Shown piece after piece: positions 1-9,568 of a stretch of 64,000 nucleotides of DNA. This DNA comes from Eilatimonas milleporae (lineage in GTDB: Bacteria > Pseudomonadota > Alphaproteobacteria > Sphingomonadales > Kordiimonadaceae). Positions within the stretch are counted from its first letter, which is position 1, and the number at the start of each line of letters is the position of its first letter. A program made the position numbers and the translations under genes. The stretch spans positions 310,001 to 374,000 of the forward strand of contig NZ_REFR01000010.1 of assembly GCF_003688555.1 (NCBI RefSeq). Reading direction: 5' to 3'. The notes under the pieces are model-generated. The model was not told the origin of the DNA. It saw nothing but the letters and a program-made list of their open reading frames with translations, and searched no databases.

Positions 1-338
1 AGCCGACATACACCCCGCACATGGATTGCGGCGACAATGTCATCGTCATCAATGCTGAAAAAGTGAAGCTGACGGGCAACAAGCGCGATACCAAAATCTA
101 TTACCGGCACACCGGTTATCCCGGCGGTATCAAATCGCAGACCGCGGGTCAGATTCTTGACGGCCGTTACCCCGAACGGGTGATCGAGAAGGCGATCGAG
201 CGCATGATCCCGCGCGGCCCCCTTGGCCGTCAGCAAATGCGCAATCTGAAAATTTACGCCGGGACCGAGCATCCCCATGGTGCCCAGTCGCCCGAGACAT
301 TCGATGTCGCGGCACTGAACCCGAAGAATAAGAGGTAA
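1..338 (+). CDS. rplM: 50S ribosomal protein L13 (5' end missing)
   Basis: Large-subunit ribosomal protein L13, an early assembly protein of the 50S subunit. The reading frame is open from the window edge (codons from base 3) and runs through [36 protein letters not shown] and the [14 protein letters not shown] segment, which are the conserved middle and C-terminal parts of L13. About 40 N-terminal residues lie outside the window. An internal ATG at 21 is not the start, because L13 homology continues upstream of it. rpsI follows after 5 bases, the usual rplM-rpsI operon. Identity is very secure. Confidence 0.97.
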   Translation, partial: PTYTPHMDCGDNVIVINAEKVKLTGNKRDTKIYYRHTGYPGGIKSQTAGQILDGRYPERVIEKAIERMIPRGPLGRQQMRNLKIYAGTEHPHGAQSPETFDVAALNPKNKR

Positions 339-343
339 GGCTC

Positions 344-847
344 ATGGCCGAAGAAAAAGCCACGCTGCAGGATTTGAAAGATATCGCCGGCACGCCCGAA
401 GCGGCAGCCGCCGTCCCGGCTGATGCCGACACCGTTGAGCGCCAGCCGGTCAAGGATGCGCTGGGTCGTTCTTACGCCACGGGCAAGCGAAAAGATGCGG
501 TCGCCCGCGTCTGGGTCAAGCCGGGCAGCGGTCGCGTCACCGTCAATGGCCGCGATCAGGAAGTCTATTTCGCCCGCCCGACATTGCGTCTGATCGTCAA
601 TCAGCCGTTTCAGGTCACCGACCGCGTCAATCAGTATGACGTGACCGTCACGGTCAAGGGCGGTGGTCTGTCCGGTCAGGCCGGTGCCGTCAAGCACGGC
701 ATTTCAAAGGCCCTGCAAATGGCCGAACCGGACCTGCGCCCGGCCCTGAAGGCCGCCGGCTTCCTCACCCGTGACAGCCGTGTGGTGGAACGGAAGAAAT
801 ACGGCCGCGCGAAGGCCCGCCGTTCCTTCCAGTTCTCCAAGCGCTAA
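344..847 (+). CDS. rpsI: 30S ribosomal protein S9
   Basis: Small-subunit protein S9, whose C-terminal tail reaches the P-site tRNA. The 167-aa product has the S9 core from about residue 42 ([19 protein letters not shown]) to the basic tail ending FQFSKR, with the terminal Lys-Arg typical of the family. The first ~40 residues are an acidic, Ala-rich extension ([13 protein letters not shown]) seen in many alphaproteobacterial S9 proteins. Start ATG 344 follows an AGAGGTAAGGCTC ribosome site and lies 5 bases after rplM. A strong intrinsic terminator follows. Confidence 0.97.
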   Translation: MAEEKATLQDLKDIAGTPEAAAAVPADADTVERQPVKDALGRSYATGKRKDAVARVWVKPGSGRVTVNGRDQEVYFARPTLRLIVNQPFQVTDRVNQYDVTVTVKGGGLSGQAGAVKHGISKALQMAEPDLRPALKAAGFLTRDSRVVERKKYGRAKARRSFQFSKR

Positions 848-895
848 AGCCGGTATCCGGACCGGTTCCGGTCACATACCGTGTTTCATGCGAAA

Positions 896-922
896 GGCCG
901 CCCCGCCATGGGGCGGCCTTTT
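896..922 (+). terminator. Intrinsic terminator of rplM-rpsI
   Basis: A 9-bp perfect GC stem (GGCCGCCCC / GGGGCGGCC) with a 5-base loop is followed by TTTTC. It sits about 50 bases after the rpsI stop. Confidence 0.85.
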
Positions 923-1095
923 CATGTGTACGCTGCCCTGTTTCCCTCCGTCGTCCTTTGTGCACTTGGTTCTGGGCCCGTCTCTTCTGGGTGCCCGTCA
1001 TGGTTTGACTGATACGCCGTGTCTGTTACTCTCGCGCCGGGGATATCCGGGAGCATTTCAGCGATATCCGAGTGTATCAGTGGGGGAGACACGTA

Positions 1096-3066
1096 ATGAT
1101 CCGATCCTTGGCGCTACTTGGACTGGCGGCGGGCGTGCTTGCGGCCTGCGGTCAGCCGGCCCAGCAGGAAAAACAGACTGACGAAACCCGCGCCGGCGCA
1201 GACCGCCTGGACGCGGCGGAAACGGTGGTTTTGAAATATTCAGCCCAGGCGTTTTACGAAACGACCAGCTTTTCCGCATCGTCAGCCTGGGGCCATGCCT
1301 TTTCACCCGATGGGTCGTCCACCCTGATTTCCAGTGACGAAACCGGGGTGTTCAATGCCTATGCCGTCGATCTTGCCAGCGGTACGCGCAGTCAGTTGAC
1401 AACGTCGACGACATCCGCCGCTTTCGGGGTGTCATACTTCCCGCGCGACGGGCGTATCCTCTACACTCAGGACGGGGGCGGCGATGAACTGAACCATGTC
1501 TATGTCCGCGAAGCCGACGGCAGCGTGCGCGATCTGACGCCGGGTGAAAAGGTCAAGGCCAGTTTTGCCGGCTGGACGGCCGACGGCGGTCATTTCTATC
1601 TGGCCACCAATGAGCGGGATGCGAAAGCCTTCGATCTCTACCGCTACGCGGCGGACGGATATGCCCGTGAAATGCTGTTCGAAAATACCGACGCCCTGCA
1701 AATTTCCGCCATAAGCCGGGACAGCCGCTGGCTGGCGCTCAAACGGCCGCGCACCAGTGCGGATTCCGATGTCCTTCTGGTGGATATGGCGGCTGACGGG
1801 GCGACGCCGCAGCTTATCACTGCCCATGAGGGCAATATCGCCTACGGTGTCTACGGGTTCACGCCGGATGGTGCCGCGCTGATCCTGTCCAGCAATGAAC
1901 GCGGTGAGTGGAACGAGGCCTGGGCCTATGATCTGACCAGCGGTGAAAAAACACCGTATGTCAGTGCCGATTGGGACGTATCCTTCGTCGGCTTTTCAAG
2001 CACGGGGCGGTACCGCTATGTGGGTGTGAACGAGGATGCCCAGACCATCGTCACCATCACCGATCTTGAAACCGGGCGGGATATGACGATGCCGGACCTG
2101 CCGGCGGGCAATGTCCAGAATACCCGTTTTTCACCCGATGACGGCAGGCTAACCTTCATGCTCAACGGAGATACATCCCCCAGTGACCTGTATGTGATGG
2201 ACCTGCCGGGGGATGCCGCGCGGCGCCTGACAACCGCCTTGAACCCGGCGATTGATCAGGACCATCTGGTCGAAGCCACCGTCGTTCGCTATGACAGTTT
2301 TGACGGCGTGAAAATCCCGTCCATCCTGTACAGGCCGAAAGGGGCCAGTGCCGGAAACAAGGTTCCGGCACTGGTGCTGGTGCATGGCGGCCCCGGCGGA
2401 CAGACCCGGCGCGGCTATCGCGCAATGGTTCAGCATCTGGTCAATCATGGCTACGCGGTCCTGGGCGCCAACAACCGGGGTTCGTCCGGCTATGGCAAGA
2501 CCTTCTACCATATGGATGACAAGCGCCACGGCGAGGAGGACCTGCAGGATATCGTCTGGGGCCGTCGCTATCTTGAAAGCCTGGACTGGGTGGACGGTGA
2601 CAAGGTCGGCATCATCGGCGGCTCCTACGGCGGTTTCATGGTGGCGGCAGCCCTTGCCTTCGAACCGGATGCCTTCGATGTGGGCATCGATATTTTCGGT
2701 GTGACCAACTGGGTGCGTACATTGAAATCCATCCCGCCCTGGTGGGAAAGTTTCCGTGAATCGCTCTATGATGAAATGGGCGATCCGGCCACGGACGAGG
2801 AACGGCATCGCCGCATTTCGCCGCTGTTTCATGCCGAGAATATCACCAAGCCGCTGCTGGTGATCCAGGGGGCGAATGACCCCCGTGTGTTGAAGGTGGA
2901 AAGCGACGAAATCGTTGAAGCCGTCAGCGCCAACGGTGTGCCGGTGGAATACATCGTCTTTCCCGATGAAGGCCACGGTTTCCGCAGCAAGGCCAACAGG
3001 ATCACGGCATCCGATGCCTATGTGCGGTTTCTCGATACCTATCTCAAAGGGGAAACGGTCCCTTGA
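1096..3066 (+). CDS. S9 family prolyl oligopeptidase, lipoprotein
   Basis: Predicted serine peptidase of the S9 family (dipeptidyl/acylaminoacyl peptidase type), 656 aa. Start ATG 1096 follows a GGGGGAGA ribosome site and begins a lipoprotein signal, [18 protein letters not shown], with lipobox LAAC, so the mature enzyme is probably anchored in the envelope. Residues ~60-390 form a beta-propeller with WD40/PD40-like repeats (FSPDGSS, FTPDGAA, FSPDDGR). The alpha/beta hydrolase domain has GGSYGGF with nucleophile Ser510, Asp595 in GANDPRV and His627 in DEGHGF, a complete triad. It stands alone on the plus strand; the substrate is unknown. Confidence 0.9.
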   Translation: MIRSLALLGLAAGVLAACGQPAQQEKQTDETRAGADRLDAAETVVLKYSAQAFYETTSFSASSAWGHAFSPDGSSTLISSDETGVFNAYAVDLASGTRSQLTTSTTSAAFGVSYFPRDGRILYTQDGGGDELNHVYVREADGSVRDLTPGEKVKASFAGWTADGGHFYLATNERDAKAFDLYRYAADGYAREMLFENTDALQISAISRDSRWLALKRPRTSADSDVLLVDMAADGATPQLITAHEGNIAYGVYGFTPDGAALILSSNERGEWNEAWAYDLTSGEKTPYVSADWDVSFVGFSSTGRYRYVGVNEDAQTIVTITDLETGRDMTMPDLPAGNVQNTRFSPDDGRLTFMLNGDTSPSDLYVMDLPGDAARRLTTALNPAIDQDHLVEATVVRYDSFDGVKIPSILYRPKGASAGNKVPALVLVHGGPGGQTRRGYRAMVQHLVNHGYAVLGANNRGSSGYGKTFYHMDDKRHGEEDLQDIVWGRRYLESLDWVDGDKVGIIGGSYGGFMVAAALAFEPDAFDVGIDIFGVTNWVRTLKSIPPWWESFRESLYDEMGDPATDEERHRRISPLFHAENITKPLLVIQGANDPRVLKVESDEIVEAVSANGVPVEYIVFPDEGHGFRSKANRITASDAYVRFLDTYLKGETVP

Positions 3067-3092
3067 GATTGGGCGGCCCCACAGTCGCCACC

Positions 3093-3127
3093 CCCGGAGG
3101 GCCCGTCAGGACGGGCGGTCCTCCGGG
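3093..3127 (+). terminator. Hairpin after S9 peptidase
   Basis: Nested inverted repeat: outer arms CCCGGAGG/CCTCCGGG and inner arms GCCCGT/ACGGGC, about 30 bases after the S9 stop. There is no U tract, so termination is plausible but not certain. Confidence 0.5.
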
Positions 3128-3216
3128 CGTGGCATGCGGTCTGATTTTTTCGGCTTCCTTCCGTCGGCCGGGTGGCCTGTATCCCATGGATATGATCTCT
3201 ACAGTGGGAGCATGAT

Positions 3217-3762
3217 ATGAGGTTTTTGATTAAGATCGCTGCTTTATTAATTGTTTTTACGCCCATATTCGTCGCTTATCTTTTGCTGGATAGGCAACCA
3301 TCCGTTCATTTCCATGAGCCTGTGCCAGGGGTCCGTACCGGTGGGCAGCCCAGCCGGGGTGACCTGTCCGACCTGAAGGCGGAAGGTGTCACCGCCGTTA
3401 TCAGCCTGCGCACCGCCGAGGAGACGGTCGGCTATGACGAGGCCGCCGCTGCGGCGGACCTGGATATGGCGTATGTATCGATCCCCATGTGGGCACCTGA
3501 GGAGCTGACGCTCGAAGCGGCCCTGAAACTGGATGAAATCGTCGGTGCGGTGGACGGGGATGTCCTGCTGCATTGCGCCGCCGGGAACCGGGCCGGGGCG
3601 TTGCTGGCTCTCAGGGCCTACCATACTGGCGGGGCAAGCCCGGATGAGGCCCTGAAACTGGGCAGGGCGGCCGGGCTTGATCACTGGGCGGATGTCGTGA
3701 AAACCCATATGGAGACAACGCCGCCTTACACCGCACCGGCATCATCCGTTTCCGGACGGTAA
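3217..3762 (+). CDS. Membrane-anchored DUF442/Blh-type protein tyrosine phosphatase-like protein
   Basis: 181-aa protein with one N-terminal membrane segment (residues 4-24) followed by a dual-specificity-phosphatase-like fold. The active-site loop HCAAGNRAG has Cys120 and Arg125. The spacing is C-x4-R rather than the classic C-x5-R, as in the DUF442/beta-lactamase-hydrolase-like (Blh) branch, whose loop is of the HCxSGxR kind. The segment VRTGGQPSRGDLSDLKAEGV is the typical N-terminal strand-helix of this family. It follows the S9 gene by 150 bases and may be transcribed alone. Phosphatase activity is inferred from the fold only. Confidence 0.75.
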   Translation: MRFLIKIAALLIVFTPIFVAYLLLDRQPSVHFHEPVPGVRTGGQPSRGDLSDLKAEGVTAVISLRTAEETVGYDEAAAAADLDMAYVSIPMWAPEELTLEAALKLDEIVGAVDGDVLLHCAAGNRAGALLALRAYHTGGASPDEALKLGRAAGLDHWADVVKTHMETTPPYTAPASSVSGR

Positions 3763-3921
3763 AGCGGACAGTAAACCCGCCTTCATTGATGGGAAAGCAG
3801 CGATCACATTTCCGCCATCGGACCGTTGCGCGGGGGGCTAGCTCTTGTCTGGATATTTCCACGCGTTAGGGTCGGCTGCGTCTGTACTGTGTCCGGACTT
3901 TGATCGGGGGGAGGGAATATC

Positions 3922-5346
3922 ATGATGCGTAAACTTGTTTCTGCCGGGGTATTGTCATTGTCGTGCTTGGCGGCTGCCGGTACCGGGTCGGCGCAGGATC
4001 ATATCAACGCGCCTGAGGAAGTGCGCCGTATCCATGGTTTCGTGGCCGGTGTCTCTGCGGACCGGTTGCGCGGTGATGTGGAAAAACTGGTCTCTTTCGG
4101 AACGCGCCATACCCTCTCGGATACCAGGTCGGATACCCGTGGGATCGGTGCCGCCCGTCGCTGGATCGAGGCGGAAATGCGCCGTATCGCCGGGACCTGC
4201 ACGGCCGAGGTGGATGTCTATACCGTCTCTGACACGGTGACCGGCCGCCGTATTCCGGACCCGGTCGAAGTGGTCAATGTCATCGCCGTCCAGCGCGGTA
4301 TCCTTGACCCGTCCCGTGTCGTGATGATGTCGGGGGATATCGACAGCCGTGTCAGCGATGTGATGAACGCCGTGGATGACAGTCCCGGCGCCAATGACAA
4401 TGCAACCGGCATGGCCGGTACGATTGAGGCACTGCGTGTGCTGTGCGGTACGAAATTTCCCGGCACCATCGTCTATGCCGGCCTGTCGGGCGAGGAACAG
4501 GGTCTCTATGGCGGTCAGATTCTCGCCGCCCATGCGAAAGAGCAGGGCTGGCGCATCATGGGGGTTCTGAACAATGACATGATCGGCAATATCGCCGGTA
4601 TCAACGGGGTGATCGACAACACCACGGCCCGTGTCTTTTCCGAGGGCACCCGCGCGGTGGAGAGCGAACGCGAAGCGCGCATGCGCCGGTTCATGGGCGG
4701 TGAAGTGGACAGCCCCAGCCGCAATCTCGCCCGCCTGGTGGACCGTGTTGCCGACAGATACATCCCCAATCTGGATGTGATGATGATCTACCGGCTGGAT
4801 CGTTTCGGCCGTGGCGGCCACCACCGGCCTTTTAATGAGGCCGGTTGGCCCGGTGTCCGTATCATGGAAACCAACGAGCATTACGACCGTCAGCATCAGG
4901 ACCTGCGGGTGGAAGACGGCCGGGCCTACGGCGACACCATGGACGGGGTGGATTTCCCCTACACCGCCAAACTGACGGCGTTGAATGTAGCCACATTGGC
5001 GCAAATGGCCGGCAGCCCTCCCTTTCCCGTCAATGTCGCCTTGAAGGGTGCCGTCAGACCGTCGACGACGATTTCCTGGGATATGCCCTGGGAAACCCGG
5101 CAAATGGCCAATTTGCGGGGATTTCGCATCTATTGGCGGCTGACCACCGATGCCCAGTGGCGCTGGAGCCGCTATGTCACCAAAGAGGTACGCTCCTTCA
5201 CGCTGGAGAATGTCGTGATCGACAATTATTTCTTCGGTGTCGCCGCCGTGGCCAATGACGGGCTGGAAACACCGGTTGTCTTCCCTGGCCCCATGGGCGC
5301 CTTTGACAGCGGCCCGGCCGGGGATGATCCCGGCACCGATGATTGA
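3922..5346 (+). CDS. Secreted M28 family metallopeptidase with C-terminal FN3-like domain
   Basis: 474-aa zinc peptidase-like protein with a Sec signal (MMRKLVSAGVLSLSCLAAAG...SAQ). The M28 fold spans about residues 35-370. Recognisable metal and catalytic positions are Asp159 (PGANDNATG), Glu191-Glu192 (SGEEQGLYG), Asp219 (NNDMIGN) and His320 (NEHYDRQ). The usual first ligand His (GHxDS) is replaced by Asp139 in SGDIDSR, which may alter metal binding. Residues ~375-460 look like a fibronectin type III domain (RGFRIYWRLT ... FFGVAAVANDG). Tandem ATG codons at 3922 and 3925 follow a GGGGGGAGGGA site; either may be used. Confidence 0.85.
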   Translation: MMRKLVSAGVLSLSCLAAAGTGSAQDHINAPEEVRRIHGFVAGVSADRLRGDVEKLVSFGTRHTLSDTRSDTRGIGAARRWIEAEMRRIAGTCTAEVDVYTVSDTVTGRRIPDPVEVVNVIAVQRGILDPSRVVMMSGDIDSRVSDVMNAVDDSPGANDNATGMAGTIEALRVLCGTKFPGTIVYAGLSGEEQGLYGGQILAAHAKEQGWRIMGVLNNDMIGNIAGINGVIDNTTARVFSEGTRAVESEREARMRRFMGGEVDSPSRNLARLVDRVADRYIPNLDVMMIYRLDRFGRGGHHRPFNEAGWPGVRIMETNEHYDRQHQDLRVEDGRAYGDTMDGVDFPYTAKLTALNVATLAQMAGSPPFPVNVALKGAVRPSTTISWDMPWETRQMANLRGFRIYWRLTTDAQWRWSRYVTKEVRSFTLENVVIDNYFFGVAAVANDGLETPVVFPGPMGAFDSGPAGDDPGTDD

Positions 5347-5486
5347 TTGGCGGTATCCCAAAGGCGGTTTGCGCCTGTGCCTGCTCGCAAAGGCTTGATC
5401 GGGTGTGACAGCGGCTTGACGTGACAGGGCCGGGCCACACCTGTAATCAGGCAGGCATGTTGAAAGCTGAAATCAAGGTATCGATC

Positions 5487-7634
5487 ATGATGCGTCATGT
5501 GGCCGGCCGCCTGGCCGTATTTGTAGCGAGCGTTCTGTTGCCGGGCGTCCTGGTTCTGATGGCAGGGGCCATCCGTCCCGCCGTGGCGGCCGCCCCGGTA
5601 ACGGTCAGCGACAGCCACAGCAGTCTTTCCGTCGTCGCCGAGGTGACGTCCTACCGCCCGGGCGAGCCTTTCTGGCTGGCCCTGACCTTTACGCCGCGTG
5701 ATCACTGGCACACCTACTGGCGCAATCCGGGGGACAGCGGTATGGCCCCGGATCTGACATGGCAGGCGTCAGGTGCTGTTTTCGATCCGGCGCTTTACCC
5801 GGTGCCGGCGCTGCTTCCGGTCGGACCGCTGATGAATTACGGCTATGAGGGGCCGGCCACCCAGCTTGTTCGTGTCATGCCCGATGCAAACACCCGTGGG
5901 GTGCTGGATATCACCCTCAACGCCGAATGGCTGGTGTGCGAGATTGAATGCGTTCCCCAGGGCGGTGGCGTCAGCCTGTCTGTTGCGCCCGACGCGCGCG
6001 GGGGGGGCGATGCGACGGATACAGCGCATTCGGACCTGTTTTCAGCCGCCCGCGCCGCCCTGCCGGAGCCGAGTTACTGGGATGCCGAATTGTCCCTGTC
6101 CGGCGAAAGCGCATCGCTGACGGTGTTTATGACCCGCGATGAAACGGCCCGTGTGACCGGGGCTTATTTCTTTCCCGGCGAAGAGGGCACGGCCGATTAT
6201 GCGGCACCGCAGGTCCTGACACGCGGGCCTGATGGCCTGACGCTTGGCCTGACGCGTTTTGACGGTGGTCTTACGCCGGAACGGGGTGACGGCCTTCTGC
6301 TGCTGACCTTCGCCGACGGCATGACACAGGGCTTTTCCATTGAGCGGTCACTGTCCGCCTCCTCTGCGCCGCCGTCCGGTTCCGATGCGTCGGCCATAGC
6401 CGACCGGTCCCCTGCGGCCGCGCCCGTCCTGCCCTTGTGGCAGGCGGCGCTGTTCGCGCTTCTGGGGGGTGTTATCCTCAATCTGATGCCGTGCGTTTTT
6501 CCCATATTGTCTCTTAAGGCGTTCTCCCTGATTGCATCCGGCGACCAGTCGCCGACGGCTCGCCGGGTGGAGGGTTGGGCCTATACGGGTGGTATTATGG
6601 CCAGTTTCGGCATTCTGGTTGCCGTTCTGGTGATCTTGCGCGCCGGCGGCGCGGGTATCGGCTGGGGGTTTCAATTGCAGGACCCGGTTTTTGTCGCGGT
6701 GATGGTCATCGTTATGGTTCTGGTAGGGTTGTCGCTGTCGGGCCTTTTTCATTTCCGGACCGGTTTTGAGGGGACGGGGCAGGGGCTCGCCGCACAGGGC
6801 GGGCCGCGCGGGGCCTTCTTTACCGGGGTTTTGGCCACGCTGGTGGCGACCCCTTGTACGGCACCCCTGATGGCACCCGCCATCGGGTTTGCCCTAACCC
6901 AGTCTCTGCCGGCCATTGTTTTGGTCTTCGCCATGCTGGCTTTCGGCCTGGCCCTGCCTTTCCTGATCCTCAGTCATGTGCCGGCCGTCGCACGTCTGAT
7001 GCCGAAACCGGGACCGTGGATGGAAACGCTGAAACAGGCGCTGGCTTTTCCCATGTATTTGACGGCGGTGTGGTTGATGTATGTCTTCAACACCCTGGCC
7101 GGCGGGGCTGCGTTGATCTTCCTTCTGGGCGCGTTGGTGGTGCTCGCTTTTGCAATATGGCTGTGGCAGCAGGGCCGGGGCCCTGTACTGCGCACTTTGG
7201 CGGCGGCTGTCGGGTTGTTTGCCGTCGGGTCCGTTTTATGGCAGCCGGAACCCGGCACGGGAGAACCCGCCGGTGACTATATGCAGGGCGATGTCTTCAG
7301 CCTGGCCCGTTTGTCCGACCTGCGGGGCGAGGGTGAGCCGGTCTTCGCCTATTTCACGGCGGACTGGTGCATCACCTGCAAGGTCAATGAAAGGGTTGCC
7401 CTTTATCGCGCCGAGACGGAAACCCTGTTCCGTGCGCAGGGTGTGCGGGTCCTCAAGGGCGACTTCACCAGCCGCGACAAGGCGATTGCGGATATTCTCG
7501 CGTCTTATGGCCGGGCGGGTGTGCCGCTCTATCTTTATTTTCCGTCCGGGGCAAGCGAGGCCGTCATTCTGCCGGAAATTTTAACGCCCGGCATTTTGCA
7601 GGACACCATTATCAGCGCGAACGGGCGAGGGTGA
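5487..7634 (+). CDS. DsbD/ScsB-type protein-disulfide reductase
   Basis: Membrane thiol transporter of the DsbD family, 715 aa, carrying electrons from cytoplasmic thioredoxin to the periplasm. A Sec signal is followed by an N-terminal periplasmic domain (about residues 25-290, containing CEIECVPQGG), a multi-span region with the two redox cysteines in NLMPCVFP and VATPCTAPLM, and a C-terminal thioredoxin domain with ADWCITCK. This size and the CEIEC motif resemble ScsB more than short CcdA. Start ATG 5487 (or the adjacent ATG 5490) follows AAGGT; an in-frame ATG further up has no good site. The redoxin gene 52 bases downstream is a plausible partner. Confidence 0.88.
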   Translation: MMRHVAGRLAVFVASVLLPGVLVLMAGAIRPAVAAAPVTVSDSHSSLSVVAEVTSYRPGEPFWLALTFTPRDHWHTYWRNPGDSGMAPDLTWQASGAVFDPALYPVPALLPVGPLMNYGYEGPATQLVRVMPDANTRGVLDITLNAEWLVCEIECVPQGGGVSLSVAPDARGGGDATDTAHSDLFSAARAALPEPSYWDAELSLSGESASLTVFMTRDETARVTGAYFFPGEEGTADYAAPQVLTRGPDGLTLGLTRFDGGLTPERGDGLLLLTFADGMTQGFSIERSLSASSAPPSGSDASAIADRSPAAAPVLPLWQAALFALLGGVILNLMPCVFPILSLKAFSLIASGDQSPTARRVEGWAYTGGIMASFGILVAVLVILRAGGAGIGWGFQLQDPVFVAVMVIVMVLVGLSLSGLFHFRTGFEGTGQGLAAQGGPRGAFFTGVLATLVATPCTAPLMAPAIGFALTQSLPAIVLVFAMLAFGLALPFLILSHVPAVARLMPKPGPWMETLKQALAFPMYLTAVWLMYVFNTLAGGAALIFLLGALVVLAFAIWLWQQGRGPVLRTLAAAVGLFAVGSVLWQPEPGTGEPAGDYMQGDVFSLARLSDLRGEGEPVFAYFTADWCITCKVNERVALYRAETETLFRAQGVRVLKGDFTSRDKAIADILASYGRAGVPLYLYFPSGASEAVILPEILTPGILQDTIISANGRG

Positions 7635-7686
7635 TCCGGTTCGGGCGTCGTATGAACACGGTACGTGCAGGAAAGGGATAGGGAAG

Positions 7687-8322
7687 ATGACGCATCTCAA
7701 ACGTATTATGACAGGACTGGCCGCATGTCTTACAGCGGCCTTCATGGTGGCCGCACCGGTCACGCCGGCGCAGTCCGCACCGCAAATCGGTGCGCCGGCT
7801 CCGGATTTTACCGTCATGGATACCGCCGGCAATGCCGTCAGTCTGTCCAGCTTTCGCGGCAAGCCCGTCATTCTGGAATGGACCAATCATGACTGCCCCT
7901 ATGTCCGCAAGCATTACGGCAGCGGCAATATGCAGTCCATACAGAGGGACCTGACCGAAGACGGGGCCGTATGGTTGACCATCATTTCCTCGGCGCCGGG
8001 TCTGCAGGGCCATGTAACCCCCGAAGAAGCCGACAGGCTGACGGCCAGTCGGGGCGCCTATGCCAGTCACGTCCTGCTGGATGAGGATGGAACCGTCGGC
8101 CGGCTTTACCGGGCACGGACCACACCGCACATGTTCCTGATCGATGCCGACGGTCTCGTGCAATATATGGGGGCCATTGACGATCGGTCCTCGCCCAACC
8201 CCGACAGTCTGAAGGACGCCACCAATTATGTACGTGCCGCCTGGTCCGCTTATAGGGCCGGTGATCCTATTGGCGAAACGGTGACGCGTCCTTATGGATG
8301 TTCGGTCAAATATGCTGACTAG
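7687..8322 (+). CDS. Periplasmic redoxin (AhpC/TSA-like) domain protein
   Basis: 211-aa exported thiol protein. A signal peptide (about residues 1-31, ending AQSA) precedes a thioredoxin-fold redoxin domain that opens with IGAPAPDFTVMDTAGN. The active-site region WTNHDCPYVRKHYGSGNMQ has a single Cys (CPYV) rather than CxxC, typical of a well-conserved proteobacterial redoxin subgroup. The protein ends in a second Cys within YGCSVKY. It lies directly after the DsbD-type reductase, so it could receive electrons from it; this is inferred from position. Its gene ends at a strong terminator. Confidence 0.83.
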   Translation: MTHLKRIMTGLAACLTAAFMVAAPVTPAQSAPQIGAPAPDFTVMDTAGNAVSLSSFRGKPVILEWTNHDCPYVRKHYGSGNMQSIQRDLTEDGAVWLTIISSAPGLQGHVTPEEADRLTASRGAYASHVLLDEDGTVGRLYRARTTPHMFLIDADGLVQYMGAIDDRSSPNPDSLKDATNYVRAAWSAYRAGDPIGETVTRPYGCSVKYAD

Positions 8323-8359
8323 GCATTGACGGCGGGTGTAAATTCTCCGCTACATATCA

Positions 8360-8400
8360 GGCGGTAAAAAGTGGAACGGCCGCTTTTTACCGCCTGTTTT
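8360..8400 (+). terminator. Intrinsic terminator after redoxin gene
   Basis: A 15-bp stem (GGCGGTAAAAAGTGG with CCGCTTTTTACCGCC, one G-T pair) with loop AACGG is followed by TGTTTT. Confidence 0.85.
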
Positions 8401-8433
8401 CGCCCTACGCGCCAATGGGTTTTTGCAGAATGC

Positions 8434-8448
8434 TTAATTCAAATTTAA
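8434..8448. promoter_or_regulatory. CtrA-type box upstream of motA
   Basis: TTAA-TTCAAAT-TTAA, an exact TTAA-N7-TTAA match, lies in an AT-rich stretch 90 bases upstream of motA. CtrA is the alphaproteobacterial cell-cycle and flagellar response regulator, and motility genes are common targets. Binding is inferred from the motif and context only. Confidence 0.6.
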
Positions 8449-8537
8449 GTATATTGATCAAAATTAGGGCCCATCTATGATAAAGCGGCAGTGAGCAATC
8501 CTGCACCCAGTGCTCCTGTCAAATCGGGTAATCCGCT

Positions 8538-9407
8538 ATGTTTCTGATCATCGGCCTTGTTGTGGTCTTCATTATGGTTTTTGGCGGCTTCATGCTCTCG
8601 GGCGGGAAGTTCGGCATCATTTTGAAAGCCCTGCCGTTCGAATTGATGATCATCTTCGGCGGTGCCGCCGGCGCATTCATCAGCGCCAATTCCGGCAGTG
8701 TGATCGGTGGTGCCCTCAGGGGCGTGATGACGGTGATGAAAGGCCCCGTCTGGAAGGCGGAAGACTACAAGGACCTTTTGTGCCTGATGTATCTCCTGAC
8801 AAAAACGATCCGCACCAAAGGGGTCGTTGCCATTGAAAGCCATATCGAAAACCCTGAAGAATCAAAGATATTCCAGCAGTTCCCCCGTATTTCCGAAGAT
8901 CACCACGTGGTTGAGTTCATCTGCGACTATATCCGTATGATGACGATGAATTTCGAAGATCCCATGCAAATGGAAGATGCCATGAACAAGGATCTCGACA
9001 AACACCACAAGGAACTGCACGAACCCCAGCATTCGCTTCAGACAATGGCCGACGGCCTGCCGGCAATTGGCATCGTCGCGGCCGTCCTGGGGATTGTGAA
9101 AACCATGGGCGCTATTTCAGAACCGGTCGAGGTTCTCGGCGGCATGGTGGGCGGCGCCCTGGTCGGCACCTTTCTCGGGATTTTCCTGTCCTATCTGATG
9201 GTCGGTCCCATTGCCGGTCGCCTCAATCAGATTCTGGAACAGGACGGCCGCTTTATGGAGATCATCAAGCTGGTGCTGGTGTCCCACCTTCAGGGCAATG
9301 CACCGCAGATTTCCGTTGAAATCGGCCGCCGCAACGTCCCAAGCGATCTGATGCCGACCTTTATCGAAGTTGAAGAGGCCATCGCCGAACTGCCGACGGA
9401 CGTCTGA
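8538..9407 (+). CDS. motA: Flagellar motor stator protein MotA
   Basis: Inner-membrane stator subunit that, with MotB, conducts ions to turn the flagellar motor. The 289-aa length and sequence match MotA: two N-terminal membrane segments (MFLIIGLVVVFIMVFGGFML; LPFELMIIFGGAAGAFI), a large cytoplasmic loop, and two C-terminal segments (PAIGIVAAVLGIVKTMGAI; LVGTFLGIFLSYLMVGPI) carrying the conserved Pro-Ala-x-Gly. motB is not adjacent, and no other flagellar gene is in the window, so motA is an orphan here. The ribosome site is weak. A CtrA-type box lies 90 bases upstream. Confidence 0.92.
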   Translation: MFLIIGLVVVFIMVFGGFMLSGGKFGIILKALPFELMIIFGGAAGAFISANSGSVIGGALRGVMTVMKGPVWKAEDYKDLLCLMYLLTKTIRTKGVVAIESHIENPEESKIFQQFPRISEDHHVVEFICDYIRMMTMNFEDPMQMEDAMNKDLDKHHKELHEPQHSLQTMADGLPAIGIVAAVLGIVKTMGAISEPVEVLGGMVGGALVGTFLGIFLSYLMVGPIAGRLNQILEQDGRFMEIIKLVLVSHLQGNAPQISVEIGRRNVPSDLMPTFIEVEEAIAELPTDV

Positions 9408-9568
9408 CCGCTTATCAACCCTGACGAAAAACCATCTTCCCTTTCTCATCACCGCATGTCTTTTGTCTGTGCGGTGTGACGCTTCCCCTTGACCCCGGCG
9501 GTCCTTCGGCGGTACCGCAGAGAGACGCCGGCAACGGCATGGGATACACGCAGTTTTGGGGAAGGGCG

